Source: Haloechinothrix aidingensis (GTDB taxonomy: Bacteria > Actinomycetota > Actinomycetes > Mycobacteriales > Pseudonocardiaceae). Taken from it: 64,000 bases of DNA. Both the position numbers and the translations under genes were made by a program. Every line of letters begins with the position of its first letter. Within the stretch, counting starts at the first letter, position 1. Shown here one piece after another: positions 29,841 to 38,242 of the stretch. The stretch is from assembly GCF_013450155.1 (NCBI RefSeq), contig NZ_JACCKD010000001.1:372001-436000 (forward strand). Direction: 5' to 3'. The notes beneath the pieces are model-generated. The model did not search any database. It saw nothing but the letters and a program-made list of their open reading frames with translations, and was not told where the DNA came from.

Positions 29841-30647
29841 GTGACGTTTTCCGAGTACGAGCAGCTGAGTTTCGAGCGCCGCGACAACGGGGTCCTGCTG
29901 ATCACGTTGAACCGGCCGGAGAAGTACAACGCCGCCGATGAGCGGATGCACCGTGAGCTGGCCCGGGTCTGGACGGATGTCTCGTCCGATCCGGGCACCA
30001 GGGTGGCCGTGGTGACCGGTGCCGGTAAGGCATTCTCCGCCGGTGGTGATCTGGCCATGGTGGAGCGGATGACCGGTGACTACGACCGGGTCTCGCACAT
30101 GCTCTCCGAGATGAGCGACCTCGTCTACAACATGGTCAGCTGCGAGAAACCGATCGTCTCGGCGATCAACGGGGCCGCCGTCGGCGCAGGCACGGTAGTG
30201 GCGTTGCTGGCCGATATCGCCATCTGTGCCACCGACGCCAGGATCGGGGACGGTCACGTCAAGCTCGGGGTCGCCGCGGGCGATCACGCCGCGATCATCT
30301 GGCCGCTGCTGGCCGGGATGGCGAAGGCTCGCTACTACCTGCTCACCGGCGAGATGCTCACCGGTGCCGAGGCGGAGCGGCTTGGCATGGTCGCCAAGGC
30401 GCTTCCGTCCGAGGAGGTACTCGACGAGGCACTGAATGTCGCGCAGACCCTCGCGACCGGCTCCCAGACCGCGATCCGCTGGACCAAGCGTGCGTTGAAC
30501 AATTGGCTCAAGACCGCCGGGCCGATCTTCGACCAGTCCGCGGCCTACGAGATGCTGACGTTCATGGGCCCCGACGTCGCCGAGGGCACCGCCGCACTGC
30601 GGGAGAAACGCGAACCCCGGTTCCCCTCCGCGACCGAAGAGACCTGA
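29841..30647 (+). CDS. Enoyl-CoA hydratase/isomerase family protein
   Basis: A 268-residue crotonase-fold protein. The oxyanion-hole segments are AFSAGGDLAMV and INGAAVGAGTVVALLADIAI. The first catalytic Glu region is IGDGHVKLGVAAGDHAAIIW, in which the usual acidic residue next to the GxxPG turn is replaced (GVAAGD). A true hydratase role is therefore uncertain; isomerase, hydrolase or decarboxylase members look like this. GTG 29841 has GAGGAGG upstream. It is not in an obvious fatty-acid operon. Confidence 0.85.
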   Translation: MTFSEYEQLSFERRDNGVLLITLNRPEKYNAADERMHRELARVWTDVSSDPGTRVAVVTGAGKAFSAGGDLAMVERMTGDYDRVSHMLSEMSDLVYNMVSCEKPIVSAINGAAVGAGTVVALLADIAICATDARIGDGHVKLGVAAGDHAAIIWPLLAGMAKARYYLLTGEMLTGAEAERLGMVAKALPSEEVLDEALNVAQTLATGSQTAIRWTKRALNNWLKTAGPIFDQSAAYEMLTFMGPDVAEGTAALREKREPRFPSATEET

Positions 30648-30741
30648 GCAGCGTTGCGGATCTTCGTCGACGAACGACACGACGTCTCGCTACGCACTCG
30701 ACGGGCTTCATCCGCCGGACCCTCCGCACTGGCGCATCGAC

Positions 30742-30951
30742 TCAGGTCGTGCCGGCGGAGTGCTGGTGAGGGGTATCGGCGCTCGCGCACGATATGCACA
30801 CGGTCGCGTCACGCATGCGGACGTCGTAGGCAGTCCGTCGCATGAGCCACCCGCAGGCGGTGACGGCGACGATCGTGCCCTTGTCCCAGAACGTCCGCCT
30901 CACGAAGTGGCGCTGCTGGCACACGGTCTGCCAGGTTCCGGAGGATGCCAT
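30742..30951 (-). CDS. Small cysteine-containing protein, unknown
   Basis: A 69-residue frame with four Cys (in QTVCQQRH, VTACGWL and ATVCISCAS), an aromatic/basic middle (RRTFWDKGTIVAV) and a His-rich end. ATG 30951 lies two bases after the stop of the 49-residue gene upstream, so it would be translated by coupling. The Cys and His could bind zinc. The pair diverges from an XRE regulator-phosphotransferase operon. I do not recognise the family; the tight spacing and non-random composition support it being real. Confidence 0.5.
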   Translation of the reverse strand: MASSGTWQTVCQQRHFVRRTFWDKGTIVAVTACGWLMRRTAYDVRMRDATVCISCASADTPHQHSAGTT

Positions 30952-30953
30952 GA

Positions 30954-31103
30954 CTACGTGTCCGCCTCGGCGTCGAACCAAGTCGCCGGAGCATGGCGGT
31001 GCAGTGCGTCGTACGCTTCGTCGCGCTGCGTGTCGTCGCCCCCGAGGGCATCGAGGATCGCTTGCCACTCTTCGCGACCGAGTACGACGTGCCCGTCGTT
31101 CAC
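30954..31103 (-). CDS. Small acidic protein, unknown, coupled to the next gene
   Basis: A 49-residue frame starting GTG 31103 with GAGG five bases upstream. The sequence VVLGREEWQAILDALGGDD then QRDEAYDALHRHAPATWF looks like two amphipathic helices. Its TAG stop is two bases from the ATG of the next small gene. The divergent neighbour is a large XRE-type regulator at 31310. Small acidic proteins next to XRE regulators are often partners or targets of the regulator in actinobacteria, but this one matches no family I know. Confidence 0.45.
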   Translation of the reverse strand: MNDGHVVLGREEWQAILDALGGDDTQRDEAYDALHRHAPATWFDAEADT

Positions 31104-31309
31104 GCTTACCTCGCTGGCATCATTTCGGTCGCTGGCCCGTTGCGACCGGGAGTGGCGACCGATGGCGTTCGGTGACATGCCTGTCACTATCGGAGATATC
31201 GACGTGGTCCGGCAGGGCAAGTTGCGGGACACCGTGGGGCAATCTGCCGCGACTGTCTGCCTGCAGCGATAGGCTGAATGCCCGTGCCGGTGATACAAGG
31301 GGGTATCCG

Positions 31310-32629
31310 TTGGCTACACCGAACGAGCGCCTGCGGAGCTACCGCGAAGCCACGCCTTCGCGCGCGGCACCGGGCGAGGTGATGGGCCGGGCAGAGCTGG
31401 CTGAGGCCGTCAACCGCTACATCTGGCAGACGACGGGCAAGCGTCACCAGTTGGACGCGCACACGATCGCCCGGTACGAGCGCGGCGCGGTGCGCTGGCC
31501 CAGTGCGGCATACCGGTGGGGACTCCGCGCAGTTCTCGACGCTGACAGCGATGCTGACCTGGGCTTTTACCCGACCCGGCGCGGCAACTCCCAATCGCCG
31601 ACCCGCTCGGATGCCGCAGCGGGGAAGGCCTTCGACGTTCGGGCCCGTGTCGGGTTCGACGGCAGCCCGGCGGAGTTCCTGGCCAACACCACCGTCGAGT
31701 CACCTGTGCCCACACGGCTGGGATGGACCGAAGTCGAACACGTGCGAGCGACCACCCGGGCGGTGGCGATGTCGGAGAACCTGTTCGGTGGCGGACTCTC
31801 ATGTGAGGCTGCGACAGCCCAGCTGCGCTGGGCGGGCCAACTCCTGGATGTCAGCGCCGCGCGGGAGGTGCATCGTGCGATTGCCGAAGCCGTGGGCAAC
31901 CTCGCCGGCGTCGTCGCGTACTCCGCGTTCGATATCGCCAACTACGCAGCCGCCGATCGCTGCTTCGCCTTCGCGTTGTGGTGCGCCGACGCCAGCGGAT
32001 CCTGGTCATTGCGGGCCAACACGCTGGCGGATATGGCCCGCAAGGCCGTGTACCTCGGGGATCTCGACTACGCCCTGGAGCTGATCGAGTTCGCGGAAGT
32101 GCGCTCGGATCGGCTCACCGCCACGGCACGGGCGATGCTGGCCACGATCCGGGCCCGACTGCTGGCGCTGACCGGCCGGCATGCCGAAGCTCGCGCGGAT
32201 ATCGACCGCGCCGACGGTCACTTCGCCGACCACGACCCTGCGGTGGACCCGCCGTGGCTGTGCTACTACGACGCCGCCGAGCATCACGGCAGCACCGGTA
32301 AAGCATTGATCCCGATCGCACAGATGCGTGAAATACCGGAGCTCGCCACCAGCCGGTTGGATGAGGCGATCCGGCGGCAAGGTACCGAGTACCCGCGCTC
32401 TCGGACCTTCTCGCGTATCCGACTGGCAACGTTACTGATGAACACCGGCTATCCGCAGGAAGCTTTACCGATCGGTCGCCAGGCTGTCGTCGACTCTGGC
32501 TCGCTTCGGTCGAAACGGCTGCTAACCGAGTTGCAGGGTCTGGCCGGTGCAGCCGAGGCCTATTCGCATCTCGGCGATGTAGCTGAGTTGCGTCACAACA
32601 TCACCAGCATGTCGCACCCGGCGACCTGA
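31310..32629 (+). CDS. XRE-type regulator with a TPR-like C-terminal domain
   Basis: A 439-residue protein. An N-terminal helix-turn-helix is spread over residues 15-75 (MGRAELAEAVNRYIW, then DAHTIARYERGAVRWPSAAY), characteristic of large actinobacterial XRE regulators. The rest is all-helical with tetratricopeptide-like pairs (AFALWCADASGSWSLRANTL, YLGDLDYALELIEFAEV, TARAMLATIRARLLALTGRH). TTG 31310 is chosen because CAAGGGGG lies just upstream and it begins the conserved part; the frame extends upstream but is not protein-like. It is followed 13 bp later by a phosphotransferase, a pairing that suggests one operon. Confidence 0.85.
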   Translation: MATPNERLRSYREATPSRAAPGEVMGRAELAEAVNRYIWQTTGKRHQLDAHTIARYERGAVRWPSAAYRWGLRAVLDADSDADLGFYPTRRGNSQSPTRSDAAAGKAFDVRARVGFDGSPAEFLANTTVESPVPTRLGWTEVEHVRATTRAVAMSENLFGGGLSCEAATAQLRWAGQLLDVSAAREVHRAIAEAVGNLAGVVAYSAFDIANYAAADRCFAFALWCADASGSWSLRANTLADMARKAVYLGDLDYALELIEFAEVRSDRLTATARAMLATIRARLLALTGRHAEARADIDRADGHFADHDPAVDPPWLCYYDAAEHHGSTGKALIPIAQMREIPELATSRLDEAIRRQGTEYPRSRTFSRIRLATLLMNTGYPQEALPIGRQAVVDSGSLRSKRLLTELQGLAGAAEAYSHLGDVAELRHNITSMSHPAT

Positions 32630-32642
32630 GAGCATCAGGAAC

Positions 32643-33530
32643 GTGACTACACCGCTGACGACGACCGAGGACGTACTCGCCGCTGCGGCACGCTTGGCGG
32701 GCCTGGATGCCACCGGAGCGGTGGTGATCCGTGATGGTTCCAATGTGATGTACCGGATTCCTGGTGGAATAGTCGCTCGGATCGGACCGAGCGGCTCACA
32801 GGAGAGTGCTGGACGGCAGGTCGATGTATCGCGCTGGCTCGTTGCCTCGGGCCTGCCTGTCGTCAGGGCCATTGACTACGTGCCTCAGCCGACCATGGTT
32901 GGTAATAGGCCGGTGACCTGGTGGGAGCAGCTGCCCGAGCACCGTTCGGCCACCACCGGTGAACTTGGCGCTCTGTTGCGATCTCTACACACCCTAAACC
33001 CTCCGACACAGCCTGAACTGCCGTCCTTCGACCCATTCGCCGGCCTGGGCGAGCGCATTGCCGAAGCCCGGCACGTGCCCGACCAGGAACGAACTTGGCT
33101 CGCCCGCCGCGTCGAGGATCTCCGTGAGCAGCTCCAGCAGCTGCGACTCGACGAGGCCGGGGGAGTCATTCATGGTGACGCGTGGCAAGGCAATGTCGCC
33201 GTGTCCGAAGTGACCGCGCCGGTCCTGCTCGACCTTGAACATGTCTCGCGCGGTCATCCGGACTGGGATCTGATTCCTGTCGCGGTCGACTATACGGATT
33301 TCGCACGCCTGAGTAGCGCTGATTATGAGGACTTCGTCACTGCCTACGGCGGTCATGATGTGACCGCCACCGCTGCTTTCCGTGTGCTCGCCGACATCCA
33401 ACAGCTGCGTTGGGTGATATTCGTGCTTGGCAAGGCCGCCACCAGCAGTCAAGCCGCACACGAGACACACCATCGCATCGCATGCCTACGCGGGGACATT
33501 GCCCGACCATGGACGTGGAATCCGTTCTGA
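32643..33530 (+). CDS. Aminoglycoside phosphotransferase-fold kinase
   Basis: A 295-residue APH-fold protein. The N-lobe is short. The catalytic loop is GGVIHGDAWQGNVAV (Brenner-type HGDxxxxN) and the metal motif LLDLEHVSRGHPDWDLIPV replaces the usual DxD with DLE. Strict aminoglycoside kinases have IDxxDxG-type sequences; this one belongs to the broad group that also phosphorylates small metabolites such as choline-like or sugar substrates. It starts 13 bp after the XRE regulator. Antibiotic resistance is possible but unproven. Confidence 0.83.
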   Translation: MTTPLTTTEDVLAAAARLAGLDATGAVVIRDGSNVMYRIPGGIVARIGPSGSQESAGRQVDVSRWLVASGLPVVRAIDYVPQPTMVGNRPVTWWEQLPEHRSATTGELGALLRSLHTLNPPTQPELPSFDPFAGLGERIAEARHVPDQERTWLARRVEDLREQLQQLRLDEAGGVIHGDAWQGNVAVSEVTAPVLLDLEHVSRGHPDWDLIPVAVDYTDFARLSSADYEDFVTAYGGHDVTATAAFRVLADIQQLRWVIFVLGKAATSSQAAHETHHRIACLRGDIARPWTWNPF

Positions 33531-33821
33531 CCCGACCCCGTGGTGACTTGGCTACTGTCGAGTGAGCTGAGTATGGGCAACCATGTGCGAGTCGCGCACG
33601 TGCGTCGCCCGGATGTTCAGCGCACCGCCCGGACGGCCGTCGTGGTGGGGAGACGGGGGTCGGCGAGTCCGGGTAGTAGGGCGAGAGCGAGCCAACCGGA
33701 CAGCTAGACAGAGTCGTTGAGTCTGTCGGCCACCTGGCTGCGCGTCTGAGAACGTCATCTGCCTGGAGTTCCCGTTGTCGTCTGGTCGCGCTCTGCTGCA
33801 TGGTCGTCCGCACGGGCATCG

Positions 33822-36044
33822 CTACGCTGGCCGTTGATTCCTCGCCTGGGTATACGGCACGGTCTCGGCGAGCCCGGCCAGGACCTGCGGCAACGGTCCC
33901 TTGTGCAGGACGCCGAGGCGTTGGGTGGTGCGGGTGAGGGCGACGTAGAGCTCGGCAGCGCCGCGTGGGCCGCCGGCGAGGATCCGTTCCGGTTCCACGA
34001 CGAGGACGGCGTCGAACTCCAGGCCCTTGATCTCCGAGGGCGGCACAGGCACCGTCGTGCCCGGCACGCCCGGTGGCCCGATCACGATGCTGGTGCCTTC
34101 GCGGCCGGCTTCGTCGCGGACGAAGTCCTCGATGGCGGCGGGTAGTTCGTCTGTGGTGACCCGCCTGGACCAAGGCCGCACGCCACACGCGCGGACCGAC
34201 TCCGGTGGCTGGATGTCGGGTGCGAACTCGGCGAGTAGCGCTGCGGCGACGGTCATGATCTCGGCCGGGGTGCGGTAGTTCACCGACAGCGACCGGTAGG
34301 CCCAGCGGCCGGGCGCGTACGGCTCCAGCATCTCCTGCCATGATGCCGCTCCGGCGTCCGAGCGGCGTTGGGCGAGATCGCCGACCACGGTGAAGGACCG
34401 GGCCGGGCAGCGCCGCATCAGCACCCGCCATTCCATTTCGGATAGCTCTTGAGCCTCGTCGACAACGATGTGCCGGTAGGTCCAGTCCCGGTCCGCTGCG
34501 GCACGTTCGGCAAGATCCCGGGTGTCGTGCTCGACGAAGCGGTCGGCCAGGTCCTCGGCGTAGAGCAGGTCCGTCGCGAACAGATGGTCCTCGTCGTCCA
34601 TCGAGTCCTGGCGGTCCACGAGAACGTCCAGCACACCGGCGGCGTAGGACGCCTCGGCCTTCCGCCCCCGCTCGGCTGTCCGCTCGGCGGAATCCTCGGC
34701 CGCCTTGTCGCGACCGAGCAGGTCGACAAGTTCGTCGAGCAGCGGCACGTCCGACACCGTCCAGGCGTCGCCCTCGGCGCGCCACAACGCCTCGTCGGCA
34801 CCGGCCGCCCGCAGCCGCTCGGGGGAGGTGTACAGCGTCGCCAGCAGCGTTTCCGGCGTCAGTACCGGCCACAGCTCGTCGAGCGCTGCGGTGAACGTGT
34901 CGTCCTCCGCGAGCTCGGTGAGCAGGTCCGCCCGTATGTCCTCCCAGGTTTGGCGGTCTTCCCGGGTCAGCCAGCCCCGTCCGATCCGGGCTATCGCCCG
35001 TTCGGTGAGTACCCACGTGAGGATCTCGGTGAATACCGTACGGGCCTCGTTGTGCGGCAGCCCGCTCGCGCGTGCCTCCTGGATGGCCCACTCCGCGCTC
35101 TCGGCGTCGATCCGCACCGTGACTTCTCCGAGCTCGATCGGCAGCGGGTGCTCCGGCAGCCGCTGGCGGTCAGCGATGGCCGCTGCCAGCACATCCAGGA
35201 TCTGCAGCGAACCCTTGAGACGGGCGGCTCGCGGGGTGTCCTCTGCGGTGACGTGCAGGCCGGGCACGAGGTCTCCGGGGGTCATGAACACCACGTCGGA
35301 CTCGCCGAGTGACGGCAGGACGCGGTCGATGTGGTTCAGGAACGCCGGGCTGGGCCCGACTACGAGCACACCGTGGCGTTCCATCCGCTCCCGCTGGGTG
35401 TAGAGCAGGTACGCGACGCGGTGCAACGCCACCACGGTCTTGCCTGTGCCCGGGCCGCCCTCGATCACCAGCACCCCGGGGTGGTCGATTCGGATTATCT
35501 CGTCCTGCTCGGCCTGGATCGTCGCCACGATGTCGCGCATCCCGTCACCGCGCGGCGCGTCGACCGCCGCGAGCAGGGCGGCATCCCCCCGTTCGCTTCC
35601 GTCTGGACGGCCGAGCACCTCATCGGTGAAATCGAGGACCCGGCGTCCGCGGGTGTGGAACTGGCGGCGCCGACGCACGTTCTCCGGGTTCGCTGCGGTG
35701 GCCACGTAGAACGCGCGCGACGCAGGCGCTCGCCAATCCAACAACACCGGTTCGTAGTCGTTCTCCTCGTCGAAAAGGCCGATCCTGCCGATGTAGGAAT
35801 GCTCGCCCGAAGTGGTGTCCAACCGGCCGAAACACAACCCGTTGTCCGCGACGTCCAGTCGCTTCATCTCCTTGGCCAGTGCGCGCACCTCGATATCCCG
35901 CTCCATGGCGGTGCCACCGGTTCCCCGTAACGCCGCGTCGTACTCGCCTTTCACCCGGTCGCGCTCGGCATCGAGCCGCGCGTAAAGACCGGCCACATAG
36001 TCCCGCTCGGACCGCAATTCCTCGTCGTACCCCTGAGTTGACAC
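33822..36044 (-). CDS. helR: HelR/HelD-type helicase-like ATPase acting on RNA polymerase
   Basis: A 740-residue superfamily 1 ATPase. An N-terminal coiled-coil arm (ELRSERDYVAGLYARLDAER) reaches into RNA polymerase. Motifs: Walker A GGPGTGKTVVAL (about residue 197), motif II VDEAQELSE (about 530), VGDLAQRRSD (motif III), SVNYRTPAEI (IV), and VPPSEIKGLEFDAVLVV with LYVALTRTTQRL (V-VI). Actinobacterial HelR displaces rifamycins from RNA polymerase and gives tolerance; HelD recycles stalled polymerase. A 19-bp element at 36232-36250 strongly supports the HelR identity. GTG 36044 fits the family start. It converges with the phosphotransferase gene. Confidence 0.92.
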   Translation of the reverse strand: MSTQGYDEELRSERDYVAGLYARLDAERDRVKGEYDAALRGTGGTAMERDIEVRALAKEMKRLDVADNGLCFGRLDTTSGEHSYIGRIGLFDEENDYEPVLLDWRAPASRAFYVATAANPENVRRRRQFHTRGRRVLDFTDEVLGRPDGSERGDAALLAAVDAPRGDGMRDIVATIQAEQDEIIRIDHPGVLVIEGGPGTGKTVVALHRVAYLLYTQRERMERHGVLVVGPSPAFLNHIDRVLPSLGESDVVFMTPGDLVPGLHVTAEDTPRAARLKGSLQILDVLAAAIADRQRLPEHPLPIELGEVTVRIDAESAEWAIQEARASGLPHNEARTVFTEILTWVLTERAIARIGRGWLTREDRQTWEDIRADLLTELAEDDTFTAALDELWPVLTPETLLATLYTSPERLRAAGADEALWRAEGDAWTVSDVPLLDELVDLLGRDKAAEDSAERTAERGRKAEASYAAGVLDVLVDRQDSMDDEDHLFATDLLYAEDLADRFVEHDTRDLAERAAADRDWTYRHIVVDEAQELSEMEWRVLMRRCPARSFTVVGDLAQRRSDAGAASWQEMLEPYAPGRWAYRSLSVNYRTPAEIMTVAAALLAEFAPDIQPPESVRACGVRPWSRRVTTDELPAAIEDFVRDEAGREGTSIVIGPPGVPGTTVPVPPSEIKGLEFDAVLVVEPERILAGGPRGAAELYVALTRTTQRLGVLHKGPLPQVLAGLAETVPYTQARNQRPA

Positions 36045-36231
36045 ATTCCCCTCACAGCGGCTCATTGATGCTGGGTTCTTCGGGTTCCCCGTTGGATTGC
36101 GGAGAACCGCTTCGCGGGCCCGATCAGCGATTCGACGTCCCGCGCGACCCGCTCGCCGACTGCAACACACGCACGTCGCGACCCCCGTTTTGCCAGGTTC
36201 TGGCTTCGCCGGTGATTCTGCGGCACGACCC

Positions 36232-36250
36232 GGGTCTTGCCGCAAGCCCC
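36232..36250 (-). promoter_or_regulatory. Rifamycin-associated element (RAE) upstream of helR
   Basis: Read towards helR the sequence is GGGGCTTGCGGCAAGACCC: two 9-bp arms around one base, with a single mismatch between the arms. It matches, as I recall it, the 19-bp rifamycin-associated element found upstream of rifamycin-inactivating and rifamycin-tolerance genes in actinomycetes, with at most one or two differences. TTGCGG inside it and CAGAAT 19 bp further could be a promoter starting within the element. It lies about 190 bp before the helR start, leaving a long leader. Confidence 0.82.
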
Positions 36251-36484
36251 CCGGTGCGCTATATATTGAAAGTGGCAGGGGACAGGTAATCGCCATTCCT
36301 GCGTCGCGCCTTCTCCAATGATTCGTTCTTGGCCGGCTGGTCTTCCGGTGATTGTTCGCTGGAGAGAGACAAGCTCCCGGCCGGTCTGACCACGGGGCGC
36401 ACGGCGATCGAGTTGCAGGAAGAGGTCTTCGCTCCGCTGGATCAGCTCGCCACCGACAGCCCAGCGACGCGCGGGGTCGAGCGC

Positions 36485-37249
36485 TCAGAGCATCGCTTGG
36501 AGGCTGTTGATGGCGGGGGTGATGAGGTCGGTGATGCCGGGCAGGAGGGCGATGGCGAGGATGGTCGCCGCGGGGGCGATGAGGGCGTTTTCGACGGTTT
36601 TGCCGGTGTGGAAGCGTAGCCAGGCTGGTGGGCGGAGTTCGTACCAGGTTTCGCCGCGGATGGGGATGGGCCAGAGGAAGGGGCAGCCGGACTCGGTGAT
36701 GGCGTCGCCGAGGCAGTGGACCACGCACCCCAGTGCGACGGCGATGCCGAGCCATCCGGATAGTTGGGTGAGTTCGGACAGCCCGCTGGGGCTGGTGTAG
36801 GCCCACCAGGCGATGGCGGCTCCCGCGGCGGGCAGTAGCCAGTCGCCGAGGGCGTTCTCGGCCAGCAGCAGCCCGAGGATGGCCACGGCGGCGACGGCGT
36901 AGATGCCGCCTGCCTGGGTGCCGATGGTGGTGGCGGCGCCGAGGGCACCGGCGAAGGCGAGGGTGTGGGTCATGTGCCGGTGGGTGCCGGTGCTGTTGTC
37001 GTCGGCCTCGCGGCGGGTGAGGGCGTACAGTCCGGCGGAGGCGCGTCGCAGTAGCCAGGACAGGCCGCCGGTGAGCGGGCCGAGCAGGCGGGAGGCCCGC
37101 GCCCCGGGGTGGTCGAGGTCGGGCAGCAGGGCGAACCCGGCGGTGGTGGTGGCCATGGCCACCGCCTCGTGGATCTGCCCGGCCCCGACGAGCGGGGCCA
37201 CGGCCAGACCCGCGCACCAGCCGGTCAACGCATGCGTACGACCCATCAT
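36485..37249 (-). CDS. YdjM/DUF457-type membrane-bound metal-dependent hydrolase
   Basis: A 254-residue polytopic protein. Metal-binding residues are arranged as in the YdjM/LexA-binding family: MMGRTHALTGWCAG (His), LLPDLDHPGARASR (DxDH), THRHMTHTLAF (HRxxTH) and CVVHCLGDAITESG (HxxxD). Six or seven membrane helices. ATG 37249 follows AAGGAGA. It lies upstream of helR on the same strand, 235 bp before the RAE, so it is probably a separate unit. Biological role poorly known; membrane or phospholipid repair has been suggested for relatives. Confidence 0.85.
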   Translation of the reverse strand: MMGRTHALTGWCAGLAVAPLVGAGQIHEAVAMATTTAGFALLPDLDHPGARASRLLGPLTGGLSWLLRRASAGLYALTRREADDNSTGTHRHMTHTLAFAGALGAATTIGTQAGGIYAVAAVAILGLLLAENALGDWLLPAAGAAIAWWAYTSPSGLSELTQLSGWLGIAVALGCVVHCLGDAITESGCPFLWPIPIRGETWYELRPPAWLRFHTGKTVENALIAPAATILAIALLPGITDLITPAINSLQAML

Positions 37250-37541
37250 GACGCGACGGTCTCCTTCCGGTAAGCGCGCGGCGGGTGGCCGCGCGGGTGC
37301 GAGGTGCTGGCCGGGATGTTGATGATCATTGTGTCGCTCGGTTCGGGTTGATCATGGACCTGCCCACCGACAGTGAGCGCGGAGTCACGTTCAGCCGACG
37401 AGCCACAGGTGCGCCGAGCATCGGGACGGTGCCTGGTGAGCGGGTCGAGCGCGAACACCGCACCGGCGACGCGCCCCGTTTCCGGGGGTGATTCGCTGAT
37501 CTCGCTGCGCGCCGGAGTCGGACCTCATAAGCTGTCCGCCG

Positions 37542-38081
37542 ATGACATTCCCGCAGGATCCACACGAGTCACCGGCACCGCAGGGGCGGCCACCGTCCGG
37601 ATCGTCGATGCCGCCCCCGGACCCGTCCGTGCTGCAGTCGCTGATCCGGCCCCGCCCGGTGCAGGTGGCCTTCGTCCTCTGGATGATCTATGTGGGGATC
37701 AGCCTCGTCGTGCTCGTCCTCGGCGCGGTCATGGTGAACGACGCGACCCGTTCCGTCGGGGTCGAGGGGAGCCTGGCTGCCGAACAGATGCGGGGAGCCG
37801 CGGTCGTCACCCTCGTGTTGACGCTGATACTCATCGTGGCCACCGGTCTCGTCGCGTTGCCCATGCGCAACGGCGCGAACTGGGCGCGGATCGTGCTGAC
37901 CGTGCTGGCCGCCCTCGTCATCATCGGCACATTGCTGTCGTTGCCCGGGCTCGACCAACGAGCCGAGGCCGGTGGGCTGGGCGTGGCGCACGGGACGCTG
38001 AGCATGCTCTCGGTCCTGCCGGTTGTCGCGGCGCTGGTGTCCATGTACCGCTCCGAGTCGAACTCGTTCTTCCGGAGCTGA
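37542..38081 (+). CDS. Small four-helix membrane protein, unknown
   Basis: A 179-residue protein: a proline-rich cytoplasmic N-terminus (about 35 residues), then four hydrophobic helices (VAFVLWMIYVGISLVVLVLG, VVTLVLTLILIVATGLVALP, WARIVLTVLAALVIIGTLL and a weaker last one around LSVLPVVAALVSMY). This is a common actinobacterial envelope protein layout without known function. It is divergent from the YdjM-like gene and lies just before the iron-regulated siderophore gene, though it has no iron box of its own. Confidence 0.72.
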   Translation: MTFPQDPHESPAPQGRPPSGSSMPPPDPSVLQSLIRPRPVQVAFVLWMIYVGISLVVLVLGAVMVNDATRSVGVEGSLAAEQMRGAAVVTLVLTLILIVATGLVALPMRNGANWARIVLTVLAALVIIGTLLSLPGLDQRAEAGGLGVAHGTLSMLSVLPVVAALVSMYRSESNSFFRS

Positions 38082-38168
38082 CGCCCGGGGCCACGGTCGG
38101 CCGGGGACACCACGCCGTGGCGCTACTGCTTTCTCCGCGATCGCCCGTTCGTGCGACGTAGGTCATAC

Positions 38169-38202
38169 TTAGGCAAGGCTATATTACGTTAGTCTTACCT
38201 AA
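38169..38202 (+). promoter_or_regulatory. IdeR/DmdR iron boxes before the siderophore synthetase
   Basis: TTAGGCAAGGCTATATTAC (38169-38187) matches the 19-bp actinobacterial iron-box consensus TTAGGTTAGGCTAACCTAA at most conserved positions. TTAGTCTTACCTAA follows at once (38189-38202) and looks like a second, overlapping half-site pair. The iron-loaded repressor would sit about 40-75 bp before the start codon at 38243 and shut the gene in iron-replete cells. Confidence 0.82.
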
Positions 38203-38242
38203 TTCATGTCTCGATATGACCTGATCCCAGGAGAAAGCCCAC

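Noticed and set aside
33337-35091. A 584-codon minus-strand frame inside helR.
   Set aside because: Shadow frame of helR with skewed composition; HelR motifs are all in the other frame.
36329-36619. Small plus-strand frame antisense to the YdjM-like gene.
   Set aside because: The part before the gene is short and unrecognised, and the rest is shadow.
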